A stretch of DNA of 18,896 bases from NCBI GenBank assembly GCA_937926325.1, contig CALAZQ010000447.1, positions 1 to 18,896 of the forward strand. Reading direction: 5' to 3'. Shown here piece after piece: positions 7,163 through 15,698 of this stretch. Under the pieces are notes generated by a model. It made no database searches. It saw only the letters and a list, made by a program, of their open reading frames with translations, and was not told the origin of the DNA. Every line of letters begins with the position of its first letter. Within the stretch, counting starts at the first letter, position 1. The position numbers and the translations under genes are program-made. The stretch comes from an uncultured Planctomycetaceae bacterium (GTDB taxonomy: Bacteria > Planctomycetota > Planctomycetia > Pirellulales > UBA1268).

Positions 7163-7346
7163 GTCGGAGTTCACCGCGCATTTCGCATCCTGCACCGGCC
7201 TCCCGCCATCCCCTCCGCAGGCACCCGGCGGCCGCCCGGCCGTCGGCGCAGCAACCGGTTGAGCAGAGAACTCGGAGACTTCGGGAAGGCCCGTTGTCTG
7301 GTCGAGTCGGAGTCAATTGTCAGTCAGCAAGGAGTTGTTGGTTTCC

Positions 7347-7568
7347 ATGGCAAGAATTCGCAACGTGTTTGAAATCATTGAGCTCTACGGTCACGACGAG
7401 AACTTTGAGCCGCATGTCAGTGAAGAGTTCACCCCCACGGCCGCGCCTGCCGGCTCCCGGCAGAAGATCGATGTCCTGGCGGAACGGATCCAGCGGGGAA
7501 TGCCGCTTTGGCATCCGGAGGACACGACCGATACGGCCGACCTGATTGCCGCCGGGAACACGGCCTGA
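7347..7568 (+). CDS. Small conserved-looking protein of 73 residues, function unknown
   Basis: The protein starts MARIRNVFEIIELYGHDENF. It has a short N-terminal helix, an acidic middle (HVSEEFTPT), and a C-terminal helix plus motif (RQKIDVLAERIQRGMPLWHP) followed by an acidic end. No signal peptide, membrane segment or cysteine is present, so it should be a soluble cytosolic protein. The ATG is 12 nt downstream of AAGGAG, slightly long; in-frame TTG codons at 7335 and 7338 are alternatives. It is a discrete unit: strong promoter, long leader, single gene, strong terminator. The RQKIxxLxxRxxRGxPLxHPED-like ending resembles small proteins I associate with planctomycetes, but I cannot name a family or function. 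Confidence 0.8.
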   Translation: MARIRNVFEIIELYGHDENFEPHVSEEFTPTAAPAGSRQKIDVLAERIQRGMPLWHPEDTTDTADLIAAGNTA

Positions 7569-7615
7569 GGCAGCCTCGCCGGCGATCGACGTGAACCGAG
7601 AGCATGAATGAATCA

Positions 7616-7648
7616 CAGCCGGCGGCCTTCGGGCCGCCGGCTGTTTTT
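7616..7648 (+). terminator. Rho-independent terminator with UUCG tetraloop
   Basis: A perfect 12-bp stem CAGCCGGCGGCC/GGCCGCCGGCTG (7616-7627, 7632-7643) closes a TTCG loop and is followed by TTTTT (7644-7648). It ends the 73-residue gene's transcript. It lies 3 nt from the smpB stop on the other strand, where no T-run follows, so it should work mainly in the plus direction. Confidence 0.93.
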
Positions 7649-7651
7649 GTG

Positions 7652-8185
7652 TCAGCCGCTCCGTCGGCCTCGCAAGGCCTGTTCAATGTCACGACGGGCC
7701 GTCTGCGCCTTGAGTTTCTGCCGCTTGTCATGCACCTTGCGGCCCCGCCCGATGCCCAGCAACACCTTGACCCGGCCATTTTTGAAATAGGCCTTCAGCG
7801 GCACAAGGGTCAGCCCCTTTTCATACCCAAGACCGGCGAAGCGGGCGATCTCCCGCCGGTGCAACAGCAGTTTGCGGGGCCGCTTGGGCTGATGATTGAG
7901 CTGATTCGCCTTTTCATACTCGGGGATGTCACAGCCGATCAGCCAGACTTCGCCGTCCTTGACCCTGCCGTAGGCCTCATCAAGCGACATCTTGCCCGAC
8001 CGCAGGCTCTTGACCTCACTGCCAACCAGGGCAATCCCGCATTCGAGCGTGTCGAGAATTTCGTAGTTGTGCCGAGCCTTGCGGTTTTCGGCCACAACGC
8101 GTTCGGCTGGCTTCTCCTTGCTGGCAGCCTTGCCCTTTCCCGCCTTCTGGGCAGAACCGGCGGCGGTCGGTTTGGGGGCAGCCAT
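7652..8185 (-). CDS. smpB: SsrA (tmRNA)-binding protein SmpB with Lys/Ala-rich N-terminal extension
   Basis: Binds tmRNA and delivers it to stalled ribosomes for trans-translation. The ATG at 8185 follows GGAG by 7 nt. The 177-residue protein has the SmpB core from about residue 34: NRKARHNYEI, GIALVGSEVKSLRSGKMSL, IPEYEKANQLNHQPKRPRKL, then LVPLKAYFKNGRVKVLLGIG and the basic tail GRGRKVHDKRQKLKAQTARR that enters the mRNA channel. Bacterial SmpB is usually about 150-160 residues; the extra roughly 30 N-terminal residues here are Lys/Ala/Gly-rich and probably disordered. No ssrA gene is visible in the window. Confidence 0.97.
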   Translation of the reverse strand: MAAPKPTAAGSAQKAGKGKAASKEKPAERVVAENRKARHNYEILDTLECGIALVGSEVKSLRSGKMSLDEAYGRVKDGEVWLIGCDIPEYEKANQLNHQPKRPRKLLLHRREIARFAGLGYEKGLTLVPLKAYFKNGRVKVLLGIGRGRKVHDKRQKLKAQTARRDIEQALRGRRSG

Positions 8186-8321
8186 GGACGATCTCCAAAA
8201 GGAGGGCCGACGGTGTAAGCGACCCCGCGAATCTGCGATGATTTGCTGTCGAAGGTACACTACCGAGCATCCGGTCGGGCAGATGGCCACCTCGTGGCCG
8301 CAGCAAAACGCAGGGTGAGAC

Positions 8322-10682
8322 ATGGTTTGGATGAATTGTTGCCGTCGTCCCCGCCGGGGGCGAGTTCTCCTCGCGGCCGCGGTCATTGTCGCGGCATTCC
8401 CCAGCCCGCGGCTGCAGGCCGGCGATTGGCCCGACTGGCGGGGGCCGCGGCAGGATCGCCAGGCCGCAACCGCCGGCCCGCTGGTGACGAGCTTCGATCC
8501 GGAATCGGGTGAAAACGTCCTCTGGCGAAACGAAGAGGCCGGCGGCATCTCGACGCCGATCATTTACGGCGGCCGTCTCTACACCCTGGTGCGGCACCGG
8601 CCCGGCACGCCGGAGGAGGCCGAAAAGGTGCTCTGCCTCGATGCCCGGACAGGTGAGAAACTCTGGGAGAACATCTTCAACGTCTATCTCTCCGACGTTC
8701 CGGCGGAGCGGGTCGGCTGGTCCTGCGTGATTGCCGACCCCGCCACCAATCAGGTCTTTGCCCATGGTGTCTGCGGGGTGTTCACGGCGATCGACGCCGC
8801 CACCGGCGCCACCAACTGGCAGCGGTCGCTCCACGAAGAATTCGGCTTCCTCTCGACCTACGGCGGCCGCACCAATCGGCCGATCGTCTTTGAAGACCTC
8901 GTCATCGCCAGTGCCGTTGTGACCGGCTGGGGCCGGACCGCCAAGCCGGCCCATCGCTTCCTCGGCATGGATACCACCACTGGCGAAGTCCGCTGGATGA
9001 ATGGCACCCGTGAACTCCCATCCGACACCACCTATTCCACGCCGATGCTCGCCGTCATTGACGGGGCTGCCGCCATGATCTTCGGCTCCAGTGACGGCGG
9101 CATCTGGAACCTGCAGCCCCGGACCGGCCGACCGATCTGGAACTATCAGCTCTCCCGCCGTGGGCTCAACGTCGCCCCCCTGGTGACCACCGACGGCATC
9201 TTCATGTCGCAGGCCGAGGAGAACCTCGACAACACCTCGATGGGGGCTGCGGTCAAAATTGCTCTCGGTGGCAGCGGCGATGTCACCGGCAGCAACCGCA
9301 TCTGGGAACGCAAGGCGATCGTCGACGGCAAGGCGATGCCGGTGGTGGTCGGCGACCGGGTCTATTTCGCTGAGGATGGGGCCAAGGTGCACGCCTTTGA
9401 CCGGGCGACCGGCAAGCCGGCCGGCAAGCCGACCCGGCTGCTGGGCACGATTGTCCGGGCCAGCCCCTTGGTGGCTGGCGGGAGGCTCTACGTCTGTTCC
9501 ACCAGCGGCTGGCATGTCCTCGAACCGACCGATCGGGGGCTGAAGTTTGTCCATCGGATGCGGCTCGAGGAGGACGACGAAGTGACGGCCTCACCGATCG
9601 CCTGGGAGGGCCGGCTCTACCTGACCACCGGCGAGCGGCTCTATTGCCTGGGGAATGATGAGACCATCGCGGCGGCCACGCCGGCCCCGGCGGTCACCCC
9701 GCTGCCGGAGAGCGTGTCGACGGCCACCGCGGGGGCAGCTGGCGAGCCGGCCTGGGTGCAGCTGGTGCCGGCAGAAACACAGATTGCCGCGGGAGCGTCA
9801 ATCGACCTCCGGGTGCGGCTGTTCGACTCCCAGGGTCGCTTCGTGCGGGAGTCAGCGGCGACGTTCACCAGCGATGCTGGTAGCGTCACCGAAGCCGGCC
9901 GCTATACCGCTCCTGCCGGGCAGCATGCGGGGGCGACCATCACCGCAACGGTGGGCGAACTGACGGGTACCGCCCGGGTCCGATCGATGCCCCCGCTGCC
10001 CTGGCAGTTTGATTTTGATGATGTGGCCCTCACGCCCGATCCCCGTGGTGGTCTGCCCCGGGGCGAGCCCCCGCTGCCCTGGGTCGGCATGCGGTATCGC
10101 AATGTTGTCCGCCAGGTTGATGGCTCGAACTGCATGGTCAAGATCACCACCATTCCCAAGGGCACCCGCAGCCAGGGCTGGATCGGCCCCACCGAGCTGC
10201 ACGACTACCGCATGGTCGCCGACTTCCGGGCCGAAGAGACCGGCACCAGCCAGGCGGCCACAGCGGAGGACACCGATGCCGATGCCTTCGCGGCGACAAC
10301 TGCCGTCACCGGGAACCTGGTCACCGCCCGCCTACCCGACATGGGTCTGATCGCGCAGCGGTACACGCTCGACCTGATGGGCGCCAGCCAGCAGCTCCAG
10401 GTTCGCAGTTGGCCGCCGCAGGTGGCGACGCACTTCTCGAAAACCGTGCCGTTTTCCTGGCAGGCGGGCATCTGGTATCGGATGAAGTTCGAGGCCGAGA
10501 CCCGCGATGGCGATGCTGTGCTGCGGGGGAAGGTCTGGCCCCGTGACCAGCCCGAGCCCGACAGCTGGACGGTCGAGGCGGTCCATGAACAGGGGAACCT
10601 GCGGGGCAGCCCGGGGTTCTTCGGCAATTCGAAGGTGTCTGAAATCTACGTTGACAATGTCCTGGTGGAGGAACTGCAGTGA
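8322..10682 (+). CDS. Exported PQQ-like beta-propeller protein with Ig-like and C-terminal beta-sandwich domains
   Basis: A 786-residue secreted or periplasmic protein. After an Arg-rich start and signal peptide (to about residue 33) comes GDWPDWRGP (35-42), the opening motif of planctomycete outer-membrane-protein-assembly/PQQ-like propellers. Blades follow to about residue 445 with repeated LYTL..LDARTGEKLW-type units (for example CLDARTGEKLWE, AIDAATGATNWQ, GMDTTTGEVRW, AFDRATGKP). A Thr/Pro/Ala linker (about 450-475) leads to an Ig-like domain (478-555) and a C-terminal, probably concanavalin-like beta-sandwich (560-786). True quinone binding is not implied by the fold. The ATG at 8322 has only a weak AGGGTGAG upstream; an ATG at 8331 is possible. 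It overlaps the next gene by 4 nt, so the pair is coupled. Confidence 0.88.
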   Translation: MVWMNCCRRPRRGRVLLAAAVIVAAFPSPRLQAGDWPDWRGPRQDRQAATAGPLVTSFDPESGENVLWRNEEAGGISTPIIYGGRLYTLVRHRPGTPEEAEKVLCLDARTGEKLWENIFNVYLSDVPAERVGWSCVIADPATNQVFAHGVCGVFTAIDAATGATNWQRSLHEEFGFLSTYGGRTNRPIVFEDLVIASAVVTGWGRTAKPAHRFLGMDTTTGEVRWMNGTRELPSDTTYSTPMLAVIDGAAAMIFGSSDGGIWNLQPRTGRPIWNYQLSRRGLNVAPLVTTDGIFMSQAEENLDNTSMGAAVKIALGGSGDVTGSNRIWERKAIVDGKAMPVVVGDRVYFAEDGAKVHAFDRATGKPAGKPTRLLGTIVRASPLVAGGRLYVCSTSGWHVLEPTDRGLKFVHRMRLEEDDEVTASPIAWEGRLYLTTGERLYCLGNDETIAAATPAPAVTPLPESVSTATAGAAGEPAWVQLVPAETQIAAGASIDLRVRLFDSQGRFVRESAATFTSDAGSVTEAGRYTAPAGQHAGATITATVGELTGTARVRSMPPLPWQFDFDDVALTPDPRGGLPRGEPPLPWVGMRYRNVVRQVDGSNCMVKITTIPKGTRSQGWIGPTELHDYRMVADFRAEETGTSQAATAEDTDADAFAATTAVTGNLVTARLPDMGLIAQRYTLDLMGASQQLQVRSWPPQVATHFSKTVPFSWQAGIWYRMKFEAETRDGDAVLRGKVWPRDQPEPDSWTVEAVHEQGNLRGSPGFFGNSKVSEIYVDNVLVEELQ

Positions 10683-12337
10683 GCCATACACCCAGAGCCG
10701 TCCTCGTGCTGCTGACCGCCCTGGCGGCCGGCCAGCCCGCAATAGCCGCCGACTGGAACCAATGGGGCGGCTCACCACACCGTAACAACACACCCGAGGC
10801 CAGCGGAGTGCCCATCGAGTGGGAGCCGGGGGATTTCGACTATGACACCGGTGTCTGGCAGCCCGAGACCAGCAAGAACATCGCCTGGGTGGCAGCCCTC
10901 GGCAGCCAGAGCTACGGCAATCCGGTGGTGGCTGGTGGCAAGGTCTTCGTCGGCACCAATAACGGCAAGGGCTGGCTGGAACGCTACCCCGCCAAGGTCG
11001 ATCTGGGCTGCCTGATCGCCTTCGATGCCCGCGACGGCTCGTTCCTCTGGCAGGACTCCAGCGAAAAGCTGCCGACCGGCCGGGTCCATGACTGGCCACT
11101 GCAGGGCATCTGCTGCGCTCCGCTGGTTGAGGGTGACCGGCTCTGGTACGTCAGCAGCCGTGGCGAGGTGAAGTGCCTCGACACCGAGGGGTTTCGTGAC
11201 GGCGAAAACGACGGCCCCTTCACCGACGAGCCGGTCAAAGCCGAAAACGAGGCCGACGTCGTCTGGGTGCTCAACATGATGAAGCAGCTGGGCGTGTCAC
11301 AGCACAACATGTGCTCGTGCAGTGTCACCGCTTTCGGTGACCTGCTGTTCGTCAACACCAGCAACGGTGTGGACGAAGGGCACATCAACCTGCCCAACCC
11401 CAATGCCCCGAGCTTTCTCTGCCTCGACAAGCGGGACGGCAAGCTGCTCTGGAGCGACGCCTCCCCGGGGGCCAATGTGCTGCACGGGCAGTGGTCGAGC
11501 CCCGGCTTTGCCGAGGTTGACGGAGTGCCGCAGGTCTTCTTCGGTGGCGGCGACGGCTGGATCTACGGCTTTGACGCCCGCGGTGATGGTGCCGGGGGGG
11601 CCAAACTGCTCTGGCAGTTTGACTGTAACCCCAAAGAATCGAAGTACACCCTTGGCGGCCGGGCCGACCGCAACCACATCATCGGTACCCCGGTCTTCCA
11701 TGAGGGGCTGGTCTACATCGCCGTCGGCGAAGATCCCGAGCACGGTGAAGGAGTCGGCCACCTCTGGTGCATCGACCCAACCAAGCGGGGCGACACCAGC
11801 CCCGAACTGGCCGTCAGCCTCGACGCCCCAGACACCCCGCTGCCGCATCGCCGGATTCAGGCGGTCATTCAGGAACAGGGTGAGGTGGCCCGGCCCAATC
11901 CGAACTCGGCGGCGGTCTGGCACTATCCCGGCCACGACGCCGACGGCAACGGCAAGCTGTCGTTTGAAGAAACGATGCACCGCACCTGTGGGACCGTCGC
12001 CATCAAGGACGGCCTGCTGTTTGTCGCCGACTTCAGCGGGCTGTTCCACTGCCTCGACGTCAAGACGGGCCTGCCCCATTGGACCCACGACATGCTGGCC
12101 GCCAGCTGGGGCTCGCCCCTGATCGTGGACGGCAAGGTCTACATCGGCGACGAGGATGGCGACATCTGCATCTTTGCCCTCGGCAAAGAGAAAGAGCTGC
12201 TCGCCGAGATCAACATGGGTAACAGCGTCTATTCGACCCCGATTGTCGCCGGTGACACGCTTTACATCGCCAACCGCAGCCATCTGTTCGCCATCCGTGA
12301 GGGGGCCACGCCGGTGCAGACAGCCACCGCTGAGTGA
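10679..12337 (+). CDS. Exported PQQ-like beta-propeller protein with an EF-hand loop
   Basis: A 552-residue protein starting at a GTG whose bases overlap the upstream stop (GTGA), indicating translational coupling. The signal peptide ends near AIAADW (residue 25), followed by NQWGGSPHRNN, the counterpart of the WPxWRGP opening. Propeller blades run through LGSQSYGNPVVAGGKVFVG, LIAFDARDGSFLWQ, FLCLDKRDGKLLW, HCLDVKTGLPHW and IVAGDTLYIANRSHLFAI. A canonical EF-hand calcium loop, DADGNGKLSFEE (420-431, ligands Asp1, Asp3, Asn5 and Glu12), is inserted before the final blades. The six cysteines include CCAPL and CSC, so disulfides are possible. It differs from its neighbour in lacking the Ig-like and C-terminal sandwich domains. 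Substrate and role are unknown. Confidence 0.88.
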   Translation: MSHTPRAVLVLLTALAAGQPAIAADWNQWGGSPHRNNTPEASGVPIEWEPGDFDYDTGVWQPETSKNIAWVAALGSQSYGNPVVAGGKVFVGTNNGKGWLERYPAKVDLGCLIAFDARDGSFLWQDSSEKLPTGRVHDWPLQGICCAPLVEGDRLWYVSSRGEVKCLDTEGFRDGENDGPFTDEPVKAENEADVVWVLNMMKQLGVSQHNMCSCSVTAFGDLLFVNTSNGVDEGHINLPNPNAPSFLCLDKRDGKLLWSDASPGANVLHGQWSSPGFAEVDGVPQVFFGGGDGWIYGFDARGDGAGGAKLLWQFDCNPKESKYTLGGRADRNHIIGTPVFHEGLVYIAVGEDPEHGEGVGHLWCIDPTKRGDTSPELAVSLDAPDTPLPHRRIQAVIQEQGEVARPNPNSAAVWHYPGHDADGNGKLSFEETMHRTCGTVAIKDGLLFVADFSGLFHCLDVKTGLPHWTHDMLAASWGSPLIVDGKVYIGDEDGDICIFALGKEKELLAEINMGNSVYSTPIVAGDTLYIANRSHLFAIREGATPVQTATAE

Positions 12338-12461
12338 CCGAATTCTCATCGGCTTCGGTTACCGGATGAAGCTGCCTCACAAGCGGACAGCCGCGGGGAA
12401 CAACTTGATCAGCTTGTCACGGCTTGTCGCAGCCCAGCAGAAGCAGAAAAGGAACGGAACG

Positions 12462-13415
12462 ATGCGTCACCCGCTGAGTGCCCGCTGGCTGTTGATGGTC
12501 CTCCTGCCGCTGGCCGTGGCTGGCGGCATCAGCCGCCCAGGACTTGCCGCCGAGCCGGCCACCCAGCCTGCGGCCCGGCAACTGCTGGCGGAGGCCGACC
12601 GGATTGTCGTCCTAGGCGATTCGATCACCTACGGTGGCCGCTGGGTGGCCCTGCTCGACTGCTGGAAGGAGACGGCCGGCCTCACCGGCATGGTCATCGA
12701 CATGGGCCTTTCCAGCGAGACCGTGTCAGGACTTTCTGAAGACGGCCATGCCGGCGGAACATTTCCCCGACCCGATCTCCACGAACGGCTCGACCGGGTG
12801 CTGCGGGTCAGCCGGCCCGATGTTGTCCTGGCCTGTTATGGCATGAACTGTGGCATCTACCAGCCGCTCGATGCCGAGCGGTTCGCCCGCTTTCGGGCCG
12901 GAATCGAGCGGCTGCATGCGGCAGTCGAGGCGACCGGAGCCGGCATCATCCATCTCACTCCGCCCATCTATGACCAGCGGCCCGACAAGCCGGGCCCGGC
13001 CGGCGACATCGACTATGACGAGGTGCTGGCTGAGTATTCCCACTGGCTGCTCTCCAAGCGGGCCGATGGCTGGCTGGTGATCGATGTGCATGGCCCGATG
13101 AAACAGGCCTTGGACCGGGCCCGGCAGGACGATCCCCTGGCTGTCTTTGCCCCCGACACGGTGCATCCCGGCAACACCGGCCACTGGTTTATCTGCCGGG
13201 CTGTCCTCGACGGCTTCGGCGTCTCGGCCGACTGGACCCAGGAACAGGCCGAACCGCTGCTGCCGCTGGTCACCAAGCGGCTGCAACTGCTGCGAGACGC
13301 CTATCTTTCAGCCGCCGGCCACCTCCGGCCCGGTGTCCGCACCGGCCTGCCGCTCGACGAGGCGATCCGTGAGGCCGACGAAATCACGGCTGAGATCAGG
13401 GCCGGCAGCCGCTGA
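12462..13415 (+). CDS. Exported SGNH/GDSL-family hydrolase
   Basis: A 317-residue secreted hydrolase. The ATG at 12462 follows AAAAGGAACGGAACG and begins a signal peptide ending near residue 30 (GLAAEPA); the frame is open further upstream, but only through the preceding gene's alternative frame. SGNH blocks are clear: block I VVLGDSITYGG (nucleophile Ser), block II Gly in GLSSETVSGL, block III Asn in CYGMNCGIY, and block V DTVHPGNTGHW (Asp and His). The family includes esterases and carbohydrate deacetylases; planctomycete members of this type often sit near sugar-degradation genes, but the substrate cannot be inferred here. It lies 124 nt after the second propeller gene on the same strand and is convergent with the 637-residue gene. 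Confidence 0.92.
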   Translation: MRHPLSARWLLMVLLPLAVAGGISRPGLAAEPATQPAARQLLAEADRIVVLGDSITYGGRWVALLDCWKETAGLTGMVIDMGLSSETVSGLSEDGHAGGTFPRPDLHERLDRVLRVSRPDVVLACYGMNCGIYQPLDAERFARFRAGIERLHAAVEATGAGIIHLTPPIYDQRPDKPGPAGDIDYDEVLAEYSHWLLSKRADGWLVIDVHGPMKQALDRARQDDPLAVFAPDTVHPGNTGHWFICRAVLDGFGVSADWTQEQAEPLLPLVTKRLQLLRDAYLSAAGHLRPGVRTGLPLDEAIREADEITAEIRAGSR

Positions 13416-13455
13416 CCGCTCCTCGGAGTTGTCAACTGCAAGCGGGGCTATCCAC

Positions 13456-15369
13456 TCAGCGGCTGGCAAGCCGCGGTGCAGCAGGCAGATCAGCGGCCGT
13501 GGTTGTCTCAGGAGCAGCCGCGGTGGCATCTTTCTCGCGCCAGCCAACCGCCACCCAGCCATCGCGACGGGCCACCAGTTGCTGCAGCGGCAGTGGGCCG
13601 GCTGCGGCCAGCTCTCCGGGCAGTTCCAGCGGCTCGATATCGACAACCTCTTTGAAGACCCGACCAAACCGCTTTTGCAGGATCCGCCGCAGTGAGGTCT
13701 CGGAAACGCTCAGCTTCTCCTCACCACCGGGCTCGAACCCGGGCGGATAGATCTGCACATCCCCGTCGCGGAACAGCCGGGTCACCCCAGCGTCCGATTC
13801 GATGCGATAGGTCACCCAGATATCCATCGCCGGAAATGACCGTTCGCCCGAGGTGTAACGGCTACCCCGAATGGTGAGCTTCACGCGGCCGTCGTCAGCG
13901 TCGAGTTCGACCGGCTTCCGCTTGGCGAAGGTGATCGACCAGGGGGGCTGATCGGGATCGCTGGTGAGTGACTCGGGCAGCTTGCCGTCCCGTTCCTTCA
14001 GCTGCTCTTCCACGAATTCCTGCGTGATCGTGCGGCCAGCCAGCGTAATCTCCGCCGCGTTGTTGACCACCGTCTCGTGCAGCCGCACACCGAGGACAGC
14101 GCCGGCGTCAGCCTCCGGCGGGTCGCTAAAGGCAGCAATCTGGTCGGCCAGTGCCTTGCGGGCAACCACCGCCAGCCGGTCACTGGTGGTGCTCATTCGC
14201 AGCAGTTCCGGGTACCAGCCCCGCTCCCGCAGCGGCTTGCGAAACTTCTGCTGATAGTCGCGGGAGGCCCGGGCGATCGCCGCGGAGGTCTCTCGGTCAA
14301 ACTCCTGCCGGACCTTCTCGCGGGCCTTCCGCTCACTGACCGCCTCAGCCCGGGGCCTGATCTCAGCCACCTTCTTCGAGGCAATCCGCCGGATCAGCTT
14401 GCGGCCAAACCGCTTGTGAACACCGATACCGGTCGTGCGGGTGCTGGTCGAAGCCGAGGCGGTGATCGGCTCGGTCCAGACCCGTTCGTCGTCGACGAAA
14501 ATCCGTCGCCTGGCGTAGAGATCGGTCATCCCCTCGCTGCAGACCGTAACCGGCCCCTTGGAACTGCGGGTGGTCGCCCGATTGGTGGCGGTGAATGTCA
14601 ACTGCGTAACCGCCCGATCGGCTGACGGGAGAAAGTCGAGCAGGACCATTCCCGAGGTTCGGCCGATGCCTCGGACCGGGGTGCCGAGCACCACCTCGTT
14701 GACCGGGGCAACCCGATCGACCGCCCGGTTGACTGCCGTCCCCAACAGTTTCTCCTCGACGTGCAGGTGCAAGTTCGGCCGATCGACAAGTCCTCGAATC
14801 CGGGCCACGACGCCGGCCGCCTGCCGCGATTCGCTCAGCCGGGCCAGCAGCGGACCGACACCATCAAGCGACTCGGTGGTGCGTTCCCGCGCCGCCACCT
14901 TCATCAATCCAGCCAGTTTGTCGATGCGTTTTTGATAGGTCTCAGCGGCCCGGTCGTTGGTCACAGCCACCACGACCTCGATGGCCGCGGCAAGGGCCCG
15001 CCGCACCGCCACGAACTGGTACATCTCAAGCCCGTTCTCCTCGGCATCGAACCGGCGATAGAGCGGCAAGAGCGTCTCGACGTCGAGTGCCTTGCCCCCC
15101 GCCGCCTGTGCTTTGGCAGCCGGCCAATCGAGATAGGCCCGCCAGTCGGCACCACTCTTGCTGCGGGCCAGCAACCGGTCGAGCGGGCCGAGTGCCTGCC
15201 GCAGCGCCGCGGCCGCTTCGTCGAGTGCCGCCGCTGGGGGCTGCTCGAACGCCGGAATTTCACCCAGCGGGTCAGCAGCGACGTCGGCCAGATCGGCCGC
15301 GGGGCAGACGTTCCCGCTGCCCGGCCCGAGGAGTACGGCGACGGAAAGCAAGGCGGCAAAGCGGAGCAT
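13456..15369 (-). CDS. Large exported protein of unknown function, probably planctomycete-specific
   Basis: A 637-residue protein with an N-terminal signal peptide (MLRFAALLSVAVLLGPGSG, cleavage near residue 25). Residues 40-190 are helical. Residues 195-300 are strand-rich with an NLHLHVEEKLLG...APVNEVVLGTPVRG pattern. Residues 320-415 form a highly basic helical segment. Residues 423-610 form another strand-rich region (VVNNAAEITLAGRTITQ, WSITFAKRKPVELDADDGRV, DIWVTYRIES, LPLQQLVARRDGWVAVGW). The two beta regions separated by helices, with alternating strands, suggest a lipid-binding TULIP-like or similar double-lobed fold; this is inference. The Ala/Thr tail is disordered. The ATG start has only a weak AGGT upstream. 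It appears monocistronic and divergent from the CAP-like gene. Confidence 0.82.
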   Translation of the reverse strand: MLRFAALLSVAVLLGPGSGNVCPAADLADVAADPLGEIPAFEQPPAAALDEAAAALRQALGPLDRLLARSKSGADWRAYLDWPAAKAQAAGGKALDVETLLPLYRRFDAEENGLEMYQFVAVRRALAAAIEVVVAVTNDRAAETYQKRIDKLAGLMKVAARERTTESLDGVGPLLARLSESRQAAGVVARIRGLVDRPNLHLHVEEKLLGTAVNRAVDRVAPVNEVVLGTPVRGIGRTSGMVLLDFLPSADRAVTQLTFTATNRATTRSSKGPVTVCSEGMTDLYARRRIFVDDERVWTEPITASASTSTRTTGIGVHKRFGRKLIRRIASKKVAEIRPRAEAVSERKAREKVRQEFDRETSAAIARASRDYQQKFRKPLRERGWYPELLRMSTTSDRLAVVARKALADQIAAFSDPPEADAGAVLGVRLHETVVNNAAEITLAGRTITQEFVEEQLKERDGKLPESLTSDPDQPPWSITFAKRKPVELDADDGRVKLTIRGSRYTSGERSFPAMDIWVTYRIESDAGVTRLFRDGDVQIYPPGFEPGGEEKLSVSETSLRRILQKRFGRVFKEVVDIEPLELPGELAAAGPLPLQQLVARRDGWVAVGWREKDATAAAPETTTAADLPAAPRLASR

Positions 15370-15698
15370 GGGCAGACCTGACGGAGCGGGTGGAAAACTA
15401 GACCGGTTGCGAGGAGTGTAGCGTTTTTACCGCCGGGGGCTCTACGGCGGTGTCGGTGGCTACCCATCGACCAGCCGGACTGCGACTGCCTGCCGCTGTG
15501 GGAGACGGCCGGGCGAGTTCGCCGAGCGGGAAATGGTTGCCGGCTTCCACCGGGCAGTTGCCGGCTCGCACCCGCAGCCGGTTGCCCCGGGCCGGCCGCC
15601 TGCGGTTAACTGGCGTCCTGGCTGGACACTTTGGCCGAATGTCCCCGCTGTCAACCACGCTGGGGCCGACCCGGGCCATTCCGCGATGGAGCGTGCTG
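15370..15698. other. Divergent intergenic region, about 330 nt
   Basis: I see no gene here. The plus-strand frame of the downstream gene is open through it, but its translation is Arg/Pro-rich low-quality sequence. GTTGCCGGCT occurs twice (15536-15545 and 15557-15566). No convincing promoter pair could be defined for either flanking gene. Confidence 0.5.

Larger units (their letters stand above)
6947..7346. other. Divergent intergenic region between ktrB and the 73-aa gene
   Basis: About 400 nt with no supported gene. The ktrB-proximal part holds the tandem hairpins; the other part holds a good plus-strand promoter and a GC-rich leader for the 73-residue gene. I see no clear minus-strand promoter for ktrB. 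Confidence 0.6.

Noticed and set aside
8016..9554. A 512-codon minus-strand open frame across smpB's upstream region and the first propeller gene
   Set aside because: It conflicts with two well-supported genes, has no recognisable domains and shows shadow-frame composition.
11297..12349. A 350-codon minus-strand open frame opposite the second propeller gene
   Set aside because: Antisense shadow; the plus-strand propeller repeats and EF-hand motif are unambiguous.
12156..12461. Upstream extension of the SGNH hydrolase frame
   Set aside because: It lies mostly within the preceding gene in another frame and would bury the signal peptide; the ATG at 12462 has a purine-rich ribosome-binding region.
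15450..15698. Upstream extension of the CAP-like protein
   Set aside because: The 83 extra residues are Arg/Pro/Ser low-quality sequence; GGAG 7 nt before the ATG at 15699 and the following signal segment fix the start.
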